NCBI GenBank assembly: GCA_031367285.1
Contig: JANLPN010000392.1
Location: 1-64,000 of the forward strand
Length of the DNA: 64,000 bases
From: CAISIP01 sp031367285
Lineage (GTDB): Bacteria; Pseudomonadota; Gammaproteobacteria; Burkholderiales; Burkholderiaceae_C
Reading direction: 5' to 3'
Positions within the stretch are counted from its first letter, which is position 1. Each line of letters begins with the position of its first letter. Shown in pieces: positions 8,279 to 16,249 of the stretch. A model generated the notes under the pieces. That model did no database searches. It was given only the letters and a program-made list of their open reading frames with translations, and was not told where the DNA came from. Made by a program: the position numbers and the translations under genes.

Positions 8279-9484
8279 ATGAAAAAACAAAGGCCGCTTG
8301 AGGGCATTCGTATCCTGGAGATCGCCTCGATGATTTTCGGCCCGGTGGCTGGGCAGTACCTGGGCGACATGGGCGCCGACGTGATCAAGCTTGAGCCGCC
8401 CGAAGGCGATTTGACGCGTTCGATAGGCCCGCGCCGGTCGCCGCGCATGGGCGCGTTTTTCCTGACCAGCAACCGCAGCAAACGCAGCATCGTGGTGGAC
8501 CTGAAACGCCCCGAGGGTCGCGAAATACTGCAGCGCCTGGTCGCCAGGACCGACGTATTGCTGCATTCCATGCGCACGCCCGCCGCCAACCGGCTCGGGC
8601 TGGGGTATGAAACGCTGGTCAAGAGCAATCCGGCCCTGGTCTACTGCCATGTGACCGGTTATGGCGACGAGGGTCCCTACGGCGGCCGGCCCGCCTACGA
8701 CGACATCATCCAGGCCGCTTCGGGCCTGGCCATGATGCAGAAGGTGGTGGGCGGCGAGCCGCGTTTCGTGCCTACCATCATCGCCGACAAGATCAGCGGT
8801 GTACACGCGGCCTACGCCATCGTGCTGGCATTGATGCACCGCATGCGTACCGGAGAGGGGCAGCAGGTCGATGTGGCCATGTTCGAAACCATGGCGGCGT
8901 TCAATATGATGGAACACCAGTGGGGCCACGCTTTTGAGCCGCCGCTGGGCCCCATGGGTTATGCGCCGGTGATCTCGGCGGCCCGGCGACCCTACCGTAC
9001 ACAAGACGGGTACCTGGCGCTGCTGCCGTATTCGGATACGCACTGGCGGCGCTTTTTCGAGCTGGCCGGTGAGCCGCAAATCATGCAGGACGAGCGCTTC
9101 GCGACCTTTGCCGCGCGCCAGAAACATTTTCGCGCGGTGTGGGACGAGATCGAGCGCCAGGTCGCGCGCAAGACCAATGCCGAATGGTTGCGCCTGCTGA
9201 CACCCGAGGACATTCCGTTCTCCCCGGTCAACGACATGCAAGACCTGCCCAACGACCCGCACCTCAAGGCGGTGAACTTCTGGAGTGTTGCCGAACACCC
9301 CACCGAAGGCAAGCTGCTGATCCCGGCCAACCCGCTGCGCATGAGCGCGTCGCCGCCCGAGGTAACCCGCTTGCCGCCCACACTGGGCCAGCACAGCGCC
9401 GAGATTCTGCGCGAATACGACTATGACGAGACCGACGTGGCACGGATGACCGCTGCGGGCGGAACCTGCGCTGCCGACATTTGA
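8279..9484 (+). CDS. CaiB/BaiF family III CoA transferase
   Basis: Family III CoA transferase, which moves CoA from a donor acyl-CoA to a carboxylic acid substrate and so activates it for beta-oxidation. It has 401 residues from ATG 8279; a TTG at 8270 overlapping the previous stop is an alternative start. Family segments: SMIFGPVAGQYLGDMGADVIK, SNRSKRSIVVDL, the catalytic Asp in AYDDIIQAASG (about D141), and DVAMFETMAAF. It lies between the cyclase and an acyl-CoA dehydrogenase, which fits activation followed by dehydrogenation. A second family III transferase lies on the opposite strand at 16250. Confidence 0.9.
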   Translation: MKKQRPLEGIRILEIASMIFGPVAGQYLGDMGADVIKLEPPEGDLTRSIGPRRSPRMGAFFLTSNRSKRSIVVDLKRPEGREILQRLVARTDVLLHSMRTPAANRLGLGYETLVKSNPALVYCHVTGYGDEGPYGGRPAYDDIIQAASGLAMMQKVVGGEPRFVPTIIADKISGVHAAYAIVLALMHRMRTGEGQQVDVAMFETMAAFNMMEHQWGHAFEPPLGPMGYAPVISAARRPYRTQDGYLALLPYSDTHWRRFFELAGEPQIMQDERFATFAARQKHFRAVWDEIERQVARKTNAEWLRLLTPEDIPFSPVNDMQDLPNDPHLKAVNFWSVAEHPTEGKLLIPANPLRMSASPPEVTRLPPTLGQHSAEILREYDYDETDVARMTAAGGTCAADI

Positions 9485-9497
9485 CCTGGCCCGTACC

Positions 9498-10658
9498 ATG
9501 ATTCCACGCACTATCTTCAGCTCTGACCACGATGCGTTTCGCGACAGCGTACGCCGCTTCATCACCGAGCATGTGACGCCCCACCACGCCGACTGGGAGA
9601 AGGCCGGCCAGGTGCCGCGCGAGCTCTGGACCAAGGCCGGTGAACTGGGCCTGCTGTGCTGCAACGTGCCCGAGCAATACGGCGGCATGGGCGGCGACTT
9701 CCTGTACAGCACCCTGCTGATCGAGGAGATGGCGCGTGCGGGGGCCACCGGGCCGACCTTCTACCTGCATTCGGACATCTGCGCGCCCTACCTGGTGGAC
9801 TTTGGCACCGAGGAGCAAAAACAGAAGTGGCTGCCCAAAATGGCCACCGGCGAAGTGGTGGCGGCGCTTGGCATGAGCGAGCCGTCGGGTGGCAGCGACG
9901 TGCAGGCCATGCGCACGCAGGCCATCCGCGACGGCGACGAATACGTCATTGACGGCCAGAAAGTGTTCATCACCAATGGCCACAGCGCCGACCTGCTCAT
10001 ACTGGCCTGCAAGACCGACCCCAAGGCGCGCGGCAAGGGCGTGAGCCTGATCCTGGTCGAGACCAACCGGCCCGGCTTCACACGTGGCCGCAAGCTGGAG
10101 AAGCTGGGTTGCAAGGCGCAGGACACGTCCGAGCTTTTCTTTGCCGACCTGCGGGTTCCGGTGGGCAACCTGCTAGGCCATGAAGGCGGCGGCTTCGCCA
10201 TGCTGATGACGCAGCTGTCGCAGGAACGCCTGGTGCAGGCGATTCGTGGGGTGGCCAGCTCCGAAGCGGCGCTGCAGTGGACGATTGCCTATGTGAGCGA
10301 ACGCAAGATGTTCGGCCAGACACTGGGCGACTTCCAGAACACGCGCTTCAAGCTGGCCGAGCTGCACGCCGAAGTGCTGGCCCAACGCGTGTTCGTGGAC
10401 CGCTGCATCGAGCTGCACCTGGCGGGCAAGTTCGATGCCACCGACGCCGCAGCGGCCAAACTTGTCACCACCGAGCTGCAGGGCCGCGTGATGGACCAGT
10501 GCCTGCAGTTCTTCGGCGGCTGGGGTTATATGTGGGAATACCCGATTGCCCGCGCCTTTGCCGATGCGCGCATGTGCCGCCTGGGCGGCGGCACGGCCGA
10601 GGTGATGCGGCAAATCATCGGCAACTCGTTATTGCCCAAGGTGCGCAAGGCGGCATGA
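9498..10658 (+). CDS. Acyl-CoA dehydrogenase
   Basis: FAD-dependent acyl-CoA dehydrogenase, 386 residues, catalysing alpha,beta-dehydrogenation of the CoA thioester with electrons passed to ETF. The signatures GMSEPSGGSDVQAM and the C-terminal GGTAEVMRQIIGN are clear. The position that holds the catalytic Glu in medium-chain enzymes (YEGT) is Gly here. A Glu at about 256 (VASSEAAL, helix G) lies where long-chain and isovaleryl-type enzymes carry their base. That points to a branched or bulky substrate. It follows the CoA transferase by 13 bp. A C-terminal fragment of a close relative survives at 21682-21780. Confidence 0.92.
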   Translation: MIPRTIFSSDHDAFRDSVRRFITEHVTPHHADWEKAGQVPRELWTKAGELGLLCCNVPEQYGGMGGDFLYSTLLIEEMARAGATGPTFYLHSDICAPYLVDFGTEEQKQKWLPKMATGEVVAALGMSEPSGGSDVQAMRTQAIRDGDEYVIDGQKVFITNGHSADLLILACKTDPKARGKGVSLILVETNRPGFTRGRKLEKLGCKAQDTSELFFADLRVPVGNLLGHEGGGFAMLMTQLSQERLVQAIRGVASSEAALQWTIAYVSERKMFGQTLGDFQNTRFKLAELHAEVLAQRVFVDRCIELHLAGKFDATDAAAAKLVTTELQGRVMDQCLQFFGGWGYMWEYPIARAFADARMCRLGGGTAEVMRQIIGNSLLPKVRKAA

Positions 10659-10700
10659 ACATGTCCGCCATTGGCCACGGGATTCAAGGGAACAAGCGCC

Positions 10701-11357
10701 GTGCATGACGATATGCGCCTGGCAGTGCAAAGCTTGAAGCGCGAGCGTATCGTGGCGGTGGCGGTGGACCTGTTTTACCTGCAGGGTTTTGGCCAGACCA
10801 CTCTGGACCAGGTGGCCGAGCAGATGGGCATGACCAAGCCCTTTATCTACGTTCATTTCCACTCCAAGGGCGAGTTGCTGGCAGCCATCTGCGCCCAGGG
10901 CATCCGGGTCTCGCTGGGTGCGATCGACCGTGCGTTGGCATCGGGCGGATCGGCGCGCCAGCGGCTCACCGCATTTGCGCACGGCTTCACGCTGGCGGTG
11001 CTGGAGAGCCAGAAACATGTGGCGATCTATACCCGCGAAGAAAAAAACCTGGCGCCGGCCGACTGCGATGCGATCCAGCGCATGCGGCGTGAATTCGACC
11101 GCAAGCTGACCGGCCTGCTGGACCAGGGCGTTGCCAGCGGGGAGTTCCAGATCAGCGAGCCGCCGCTGGCGGCGCTGGCCATCGGTGGTATCGCGAGCTG
11201 GGCCTGCGTCTGGTTCAGACCCGGCGGTCGCCTGGCCGCCAGCGAAATTGCACAACACATGGCGGCCTTGATGCTGGCCATGGTCAAGGCCGACAGAAGC
11301 GGCCAACCGGCCGGCATGGCCGATCAAGTTTTACGACCCGAGGAGACAACTTCATGA
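10701..11357 (+). CDS. TetR-family transcriptional regulator A
   Basis: TetR repressor of 218 residues from a GTG at 10701, which has AAGGGA about nine bases upstream; an ATG at 10713 and a TTG at 10671 are alternatives. The helix-turn-helix is TTLDQVAEQMGMTKPFIYVHF at about residues 26-46. The ligand domain is closely related to regulator B at 15500, including IYTRE, MRREFDRK and LAIGGI. The recognition segment TKPFIY.HF is the same in both, so both probably read the same DNA, most likely the TACT-N4-AGTA repeats. The stop overlaps the start of the next Bug protein as ATGA, so it is part of the operon. Confidence 0.9.
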   Translation: MHDDMRLAVQSLKRERIVAVAVDLFYLQGFGQTTLDQVAEQMGMTKPFIYVHFHSKGELLAAICAQGIRVSLGAIDRALASGGSARQRLTAFAHGFTLAVLESQKHVAIYTREEKNLAPADCDAIQRMRREFDRKLTGLLDQGVASGEFQISEPPLAALAIGGIASWACVWFRPGGRLAASEIAQHMAALMLAMVKADRSGQPAGMADQVLRPEETTS

Positions 11358-12337
11358 TTACCCGCCGCAAAATAGTTCAGGCCGCAGTGGCAACCAGCGT
11401 CGCGCATTGGCTGACGCCGACACACGCACAGACCACCAATTGGCCCGAACAAGCGGTCAAGATAGTGGTGCCGTTCACGGCCGGGGGCGCCTCCGACGTG
11501 TTGACGCGTATGCTGGCCGAAAAGCTGCAGGGCCGGCTGGGCCAGAACTTCGTGGTGGACAACCGCACCGGTGCGGGCGGCAATATCGGCATGGAGGCGG
11601 TCAAGAACGCACCGGCCGACGGCTACACGATTTCCTCCTCGACCATCGGCACCTTGTCGATCAACCAGTTCCTGTTCGCCAAGCTCGGCTACGACCCGGT
11701 GGCCGACTTCGCCTACGTGTCGATGATCTGGGAAAACTGCAATGTGTTCGTGGTTGCGTCCCAGCATCCCGCCAAGACGGTGCAGGAGTTCCTGGTCTGG
11801 GCGCGCAAGCAGCCCAAGGGCGTGACCTTCGGTTCCGCCGGCGTGGGAACCACGCCGCACCTGGCGGGCGAGCTGTTTCGTGCCCGCACCGGCATCACGG
11901 CACTGCACATACCGTACCGCGGTGCCGCGCAGTCGATGCCTGCCCTGATGGCCGGCGACACCGATTTCGCGATTGATAACATCGCAAGCTACCTGCCCCT
12001 GATCAAGAGCGGCAAGGTGCGTGCGCTGGCGGTTACGGCGGGGGCACGCTGGCCCACGCTGATGGAGGTGCCAACCATGGCGGAGGCGGGCGTGCGCGAC
12101 TTCATCATCACGTCCTGGGGCGCTTTTGTGGTACCCAAGGGCACCCCGGTCGCGATCATCAACAAATTGTCGGGCGCGGTGCAGGCCATTGCCGCCGAAC
12201 CGGCCATGCAGCAGCGTTTTCTGGAGAGCGGCGCACGGGCGGTCGCGTCCACGCCGGCCGAGACGGCGGCGTTTGCCGAACGCGAACGGGTGAAGTGGAA
12301 AGAAGTGGTGCAGATCTCCGGCGCCAAGATGGACTAA
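11354..12337 (+). CDS. Bug/TctC-family periplasmic solute-binding protein 2
   Basis: Bug-family binding protein of 327 residues with a twin-arginine-like leader (ITRRKIVQAAVATS) cleaved near THAQTT. Family loops: PFTAGGASDVLTRM, DNRTGAGGNIGMEAV, ADGYTISSS, TFGSAGVGTTPHLAGEL, PYRGAAQSMPALMAG. GAGGAGACAAC sits just before the start. The gene is translationally coupled to the TetR gene before it and to the flavin monooxygenase after it (TAATG overlap), so capture of the substrate and its oxidation are encoded as one unit. No membrane partners are present. Confidence 0.92.
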   Translation: MITRRKIVQAAVATSVAHWLTPTHAQTTNWPEQAVKIVVPFTAGGASDVLTRMLAEKLQGRLGQNFVVDNRTGAGGNIGMEAVKNAPADGYTISSSTIGTLSINQFLFAKLGYDPVADFAYVSMIWENCNVFVVASQHPAKTVQEFLVWARKQPKGVTFGSAGVGTTPHLAGELFRARTGITALHIPYRGAAQSMPALMAGDTDFAIDNIASYLPLIKSGKVRALAVTAGARWPTLMEVPTMAEAGVRDFIITSWGAFVVPKGTPVAIINKLSGAVQAIAAEPAMQQRFLESGARAVASTPAETAAFAERERVKWKEVVQISGAKMD

Positions 12338-13647
12338 TGCAAAGCTCAAAACCAACGCCACGCCGCGTGGCCGTCATCGGTGCCGGTGCCGGCGGCCTGT
12401 GCGCCGCCAAATACCTGCTGGCACGCGGGGTCGAAGTGGTGGTGTACGAGCTGGGCTCCCACGTCGGCGGCTTGTGGGTTTACCAGAACGACAGCGGCCT
12501 CGGGCCCGCCTACCAGTCGCTGCACCTCAACTCGGAGGCGCGCGTCACGGCCTACAAGGACTTCCCGTTTCCCGAAGGCGGCCCGCTGTATCCGGACCAC
12601 GTCCAGGTGCATGCTTACCTGAAAGCGTATGCCGAACGCTTCGACCTGCTGCGCCACATCCGCTTTCGCGCGCGGGTGGTCAACCTGGTCCCGCAGGGCG
12701 GCAAGTGGCAAGTCCAGTTGGGTGACGGTAGCAGCGCGGACTTCGACGCCGTGGTGGTGGCCAGCGGGCACCAGGGCGTGCCAACCCATCCGGAATGGAA
12801 GGACCAGTTCACGGGTGAATACCTGCATTCGCACAGCTACCGGGTGCCGGAGCCGTTTCGCGGCAAACGGGTGCTGGTGGTGGGCATGGGCAACAGCGCG
12901 GTGGACATTGCCTCCGACATCTGCGTCGTGGCCCAATCCACCACCATCGTGGCGCGTTCACCGGTGCTGGTGATGCCGCGTATGTTGTTCGGCGTGCCGA
13001 CCTCGCGGGTACTGGGCAAGCTGGAAAAAAGCTGGATGCCGTGGCCGGTGCGGCGCACCGTCCGCGAGATCCTGACGTCCATCGTGCATGGCCGCATGGA
13101 GCAATGGGGCTTTACCACGCCCAAGAGCCGCACCCACCCGACCAGCCATCCGAACCTGATGTCGCACTTTGTCTGGGACCGTATCAAGGCCAAACCGGCC
13201 ATCACGTCGGTCCAGGGCAACCAGGTGCAGTTCGTGGACGGCAGCCAGGGCAGCTACGACGTGGTGATTGCCGGCACCGGGTATGCCGTGGACCTGCCGT
13301 TTCTGGCGCCTGAGCTGCGCCCGCTGGACGGGCACCGGATCGAGCTGTTCCTGAGGGTGGTGCATCCGCGCCAGAGAGGCCTGTATTTCACCGGCATGTT
13401 CAATGTGGCCGGCGGCGGCAACATCCGCATGATGGACGACCAGGCCGAATGGATCAGCGAGCTGGTGTGTGGCGACAAGGCCTTGCCCGATGAGGCGCGG
13501 ATGCGCCGCGTGATGGAGGAGGAGCAGGCCTTCCTGCGCAACCACTACCCCGGCAGCGCACGGTATGCACTGGAGCTCGACCCCACGTTCTACCGCCGGC
13601 AGCTGGCGCGCGAGCGCCGGCGTGGCGCTGTCGGGCAGCCGGCCTGA
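12337..13647 (+). CDS. Flavin-containing monooxygenase (FMO-like)
   Basis: Class B flavoprotein monooxygenase of 436 residues. The FAD-binding GAGAGG is at the N-terminus and the NADPH-binding GMGNSA lies at about residue 187. The segment between them reads WKDQFTGEYLHSHSYRVPEPF, resembling the FMO fingerprint FxGxxxHxxx but ending in Tyr-Arg rather than Trp-Pro, so it is nearer to FMO/N-oxygenases than to true Baeyer-Villiger enzymes. ATG 12337 overlaps the previous stop (TAATG); the frame is open further upstream but without a start signal. It would insert one oxygen from O2 into a ketone, amine or sulfide; the substrate is unknown. Confidence 0.88.
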   Translation: MQSSKPTPRRVAVIGAGAGGLCAAKYLLARGVEVVVYELGSHVGGLWVYQNDSGLGPAYQSLHLNSEARVTAYKDFPFPEGGPLYPDHVQVHAYLKAYAERFDLLRHIRFRARVVNLVPQGGKWQVQLGDGSSADFDAVVVASGHQGVPTHPEWKDQFTGEYLHSHSYRVPEPFRGKRVLVVGMGNSAVDIASDICVVAQSTTIVARSPVLVMPRMLFGVPTSRVLGKLEKSWMPWPVRRTVREILTSIVHGRMEQWGFTTPKSRTHPTSHPNLMSHFVWDRIKAKPAITSVQGNQVQFVDGSQGSYDVVIAGTGYAVDLPFLAPELRPLDGHRIELFLRVVHPRQRGLYFTGMFNVAGGGNIRMMDDQAEWISELVCGDKALPDEARMRRVMEEEQAFLRNHYPGSARYALELDPTFYRRQLARERRRGAVGQPA

Positions 13648-13672
13648 AACAGGCGTAACCCGAGGAGACAAC

Positions 13673-13726
13673 ATGGACATCGAGCCCCTTACCCAAGTTA
13701 TCCAGGTCACCCAGGAGGCCCCATGA
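13673..13726 (+). CDS. Putative 17-residue leader or remnant ORF
   Basis: A short ORF (MDIEPLTQVIQVTQEAP) with a strong ribosome site. Its stop overlaps the thiolase ATG as ATGA. The 15 bases ACCCGAGGAGACAAC in front of it also precede the Bug-protein start at 11354. It may couple translation into the thiolase gene, or be what is left of a deleted gene's start. No homologue is recognised. Confidence 0.4.
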   Translation: MDIEPLTQVIQVTQEAP

Positions 13727-14877
13727 CACTGCGTGACAAAGCCTGTATGACAGGCATAGGCGAAACCGCGTACGTGCGCGGCTCGACCAGGACCGCGTTC
13801 GAACTGCAGATCGAGTCATCGCTGAAGGCGATAAACGACGCCGGGCTGACACCGAAGGACATTGACGGCATCATCCCGATCGGCATCGTGAGCGGCACCG
13901 CCGACGACTTTATCGACAACTTCGGCCTGCCCGACCTGCGCTTTTCGGCCGTGGTGCCGCATGGCGGCGCAAGCCCGGCGATGGCGCTGCAATGCGCCGC
14001 CGCGGCGGTGGCATCGGGCGCCTGCAACCATGTGCTGATCACCTTCGGGCGCAACGTGAGCGCGGCGTCCAACAAGGCCGGCGCGCGTATCCACGGCATG
14101 CCGCAGTTCCACTACGTGACCGAGTTCGAACACCCCATGGGCGCCAGTGCACCTGCGCAGCTGTACGCACCGATGGCACGCCGCCACATGGAGCTGTATG
14201 GCACCACGGTGGAGCAGTTTGGCGAAGTGGCCGTGGCCTGCCGCCAGCACGCCTTGCTAAACGGCAACGCCATCATGAAGAAGCCCATCACGCTGGCGGA
14301 TCACCGCAATTCGCGCATGATCGCCGACCCGTTCCGCCTGCTCGACTGCAGCCTGGAGAGCGACGGCGGCGCGGCGGTCATCGTGAGTTCCGCCGAGCGG
14401 GCCGCCGACCTGCGGCACCGGCGGGTCTATATCTCGGGGGTTGCCGAAGGCCACCCCGACCAGCCGGGCGCCATCACCCAGCGCCCTGACATGACCAGCC
14501 TGGGGATAGCCAAGGCGGCGCCGCGCGCCTTCCGGATGGCCGGTGTGACACACGCCGACATCGATGTGGCCGAGATCTACGACTGCTTCACCTACGCGGT
14601 GATCCGCCAGCTTGAAGACATGGGTTTCTGCGCCAAGGGCGAAGGCGGGCCGTTTGTGCAGGGTGGGCGCCTGCGGCTGGGCGGCGCGCTGCCGACCAAC
14701 ACCCACGGCGGCCTGTTGTCGCAGGCCCATGTGTGGGGCTTGAACCATATCGTTGAACTGGTAAGGCAGCTGCGCGGCGACGCGGGAGCGGCCCAGGTGG
14801 CGAATGCCGAAATCGGTCTGGTCACCGGTTATGGCGACCTGGGCGACGGTGCCCTGGCCATCATGCGAAGGGGGTAA
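13723..14877 (+). CDS. Thiolase-fold protein (lipid-transfer/Ltp-like), probably without the thiolase Cys
   Basis: A 384-residue protein of the SCP2-thiolase/lipid-transfer subfamily. The fold is shown by AFELQIESSLKAINDAGL, DVAEIYDCFTYAVI and the C-terminal NTHGGLLSQAHVWG with its His. At the helix start where thiolases carry the nucleophilic Cys the sequence reads VVPHGGASPA, with Gly at about 81-82; the nearby Cys91 lies inside the helix. It is followed after five bases by a DUF35 Zn-ribbon/OB protein. In steroid side-chain breakdown an Ltp2-DUF35 pair acts as a retro-aldolase, and a C-C cleaving aldolase role is the best inference here. A conventional thiolase cannot be fully excluded without alignment. 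Confidence 0.85.
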   Translation: MTLRDKACMTGIGETAYVRGSTRTAFELQIESSLKAINDAGLTPKDIDGIIPIGIVSGTADDFIDNFGLPDLRFSAVVPHGGASPAMALQCAAAAVASGACNHVLITFGRNVSAASNKAGARIHGMPQFHYVTEFEHPMGASAPAQLYAPMARRHMELYGTTVEQFGEVAVACRQHALLNGNAIMKKPITLADHRNSRMIADPFRLLDCSLESDGGAAVIVSSAERAADLRHRRVYISGVAEGHPDQPGAITQRPDMTSLGIAKAAPRAFRMAGVTHADIDVAEIYDCFTYAVIRQLEDMGFCAKGEGGPFVQGGRLRLGGALPTNTHGGLLSQAHVWGLNHIVELVRQLRGDAGAAQVANAEIGLVTGYGDLGDGALAIMRRG

Positions 14878-14882
14878 CAGCC

Positions 14883-15320
14883 ATGACCACCACACATACA
14901 GCCACCACCCCCGCCGCCGCATCCACGAGCAAGCCGCCGCAGACACCGAGCGCCTTGTCGGGGCCCTATTGGGCGGCTGCCGCCGAAGGCCGGCTGGTGA
15001 TACAATGCTGCACCGCCTGCGGCAAGCTGCGCCACTATCCGCGACTGATATGCGACACCTGTTACTCCGATGCCGTGCACTGGGTGCCCGCCACCGGGCG
15101 CGGCACCCTCCATAGCTGGACCGTGTCGCACCATGCGTTTCACCCATCCTTCGCGGCTGAGCTACCGTATGCGCTGGTCACGGTCGATCTTGAAGAAGGC
15201 GTGCGCGCGCTGGGGCGCTGGCGTGGGGACGTGCCGCTCTCGATCGGGTTGCCGGTACAGGGGAACTTTGAGGCGCGTGCGGGTGGGGTGGACCTGGTGT
15301 TTGTGCCGCGTTCGGATTGA
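14883..15320 (+). CDS. DUF35 Zn-ribbon/OB-fold protein, partner of the thiolase-fold protein
   Basis: A 145-residue OB-fold protein with an N-terminal rubredoxin-like zinc ribbon: Cys43-x2-Cys46 and Cys57-x2-Cys60 (CTACGKLRHYP...CDTC). The OB-fold acyl-CoA-binding part follows (GTLHSWTVSHHAFHP, YALVTVDLEEGVRALG). DUF35 proteins typically form complexes with thiolase-like enzymes and are required for their activity. The gene order thiolase-DUF35 with a five-base gap fits such a complex. The first 25 residues are low-complexity Thr/Ala/Pro. Confidence 0.9.
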   Translation: MTTTHTATTPAAASTSKPPQTPSALSGPYWAAAAEGRLVIQCCTACGKLRHYPRLICDTCYSDAVHWVPATGRGTLHSWTVSHHAFHPSFAAELPYALVTVDLEEGVRALGRWRGDVPLSIGLPVQGNFEARAGGVDLVFVPRSD

Positions 15321-15487
15321 CGGTGCCGGTTTTCAGTTTCGTTGGTCCGAAAAGTTTTTCGCCCCGTGTTGCGCATCTTGCGCGGACAGACACCTTCCAG
15401 AGCTGTCGAACCGGGTTCCGGACCGGGCCGCTGCTGATTGCGCTCCCACGTTGCCCGGACCGCGGCGCGCTCGGGGAGTCCGTCGCT

Positions 15488-15501
15488 ATACTGGCAAGTA
15501 T
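15488..15501. promoter_or_regulatory. TACT-N4-AGTA operator overlapping the TetR-B start codon
   Basis: ATACT-GGCA-AGTAT is a perfect 5+4+5 dyad whose right arm includes the first two bases of the regulator's ATG. Binding here would block its own translation start or promoter, a classic autoregulatory arrangement. It links the recurring repeat to the TetR proteins. Confidence 0.65.
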
Positions 15502-16219
15502 GAAAAAAGCCCCTGCTCGCAAGCTCCAAGAACCCGTCAAGGCAAAGTCCTCCAGGAGGACTTTGGCCAGCGCAAACCAGATAGAAGACATCCGTGACGC
15601 CGTTTCCCGGCTGAAGCGCGAGCGCATTATCTCCACGGCGGTCGATCTGTTTTACAGCCAGGGCTTTGGCAACACCACGCTCGAAGCGGTGGCCGAGAAG
15701 ATGAACGTGACCAAGCCTTTTATCTATTCCCACTTCAGTTCCAAGAACGATCTGCTGGCCGCCATATGTTCCCACGGCATCGGGGCTTCGCTCGACGTGT
15801 TGAACCGCGTTGTTGCGTCCAGCGGCTCACCCACTGAAAAGATGCAGGTGCTGGCGCGCGACTTCATGCTGGCGGTGATCGAGAACCAGGGACACATCGC
15901 GATCTATACGCGCGAGCAGAAACATTTGTCGAAGGAAAACAGCGACGCCATCGACAACATGCGGCGCGAGTTTGATCGCAAATTCTGCGCTCTGCTCGGT
16001 GAAGGCGTGGCGGCGGGCGAGTTCATGGTGGACGACGTGCAGATGGCGTCACTGGCCATCGGCGGCATCGTGAGCTGGTCCTATGTGTGGTACCGCCCGA
16101 ACGGCCGCCTGTCCGCGCCTGACACCGCGGAGCGCATCTCCGATCTGGTGCTGGCGATGATCCAGGTCAAGCCGGCGCGCCGCAAACGCGCGCGCACGGT
16201 GGCCAACCAAGCGGCCTAG
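15500..16219 (+). CDS. TetR-family transcriptional regulator B
   Basis: TetR repressor of 239 residues. After a basic tail (about residues 1-30) comes the helix-turn-helix TTLEAVAEKMNVTKPFIYSHF. The ligand domain is clearly paralogous to regulator A at 10701. The start at 15500 was chosen because upstream codons show no family similarity; the ATG lies inside a perfect TACT-N4-AGTA dyad. The gene closes the long rightward run and is convergent with the CoA transferase at 16250, only 30 bp away. It is probably an autorepressor and a regulator of the island, responding to a pathway intermediate such as a CoA ester. The effector assignment is inference. Confidence 0.9.
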   Translation: MKKAPARKLQEPVKAKSSRRTLASANQIEDIRDAVSRLKRERIISTAVDLFYSQGFGNTTLEAVAEKMNVTKPFIYSHFSSKNDLLAAICSHGIGASLDVLNRVVASSGSPTEKMQVLARDFMLAVIENQGHIAIYTREQKHLSKENSDAIDNMRREFDRKFCALLGEGVAAGEFMVDDVQMASLAIGGIVSWSYVWYRPNGRLSAPDTAERISDLVLAMIQVKPARRKRARTVANQAA

Positions 16220-16249
16220 GGCCGCAGCCGGGGCCGCGGCGCCGGTGTG

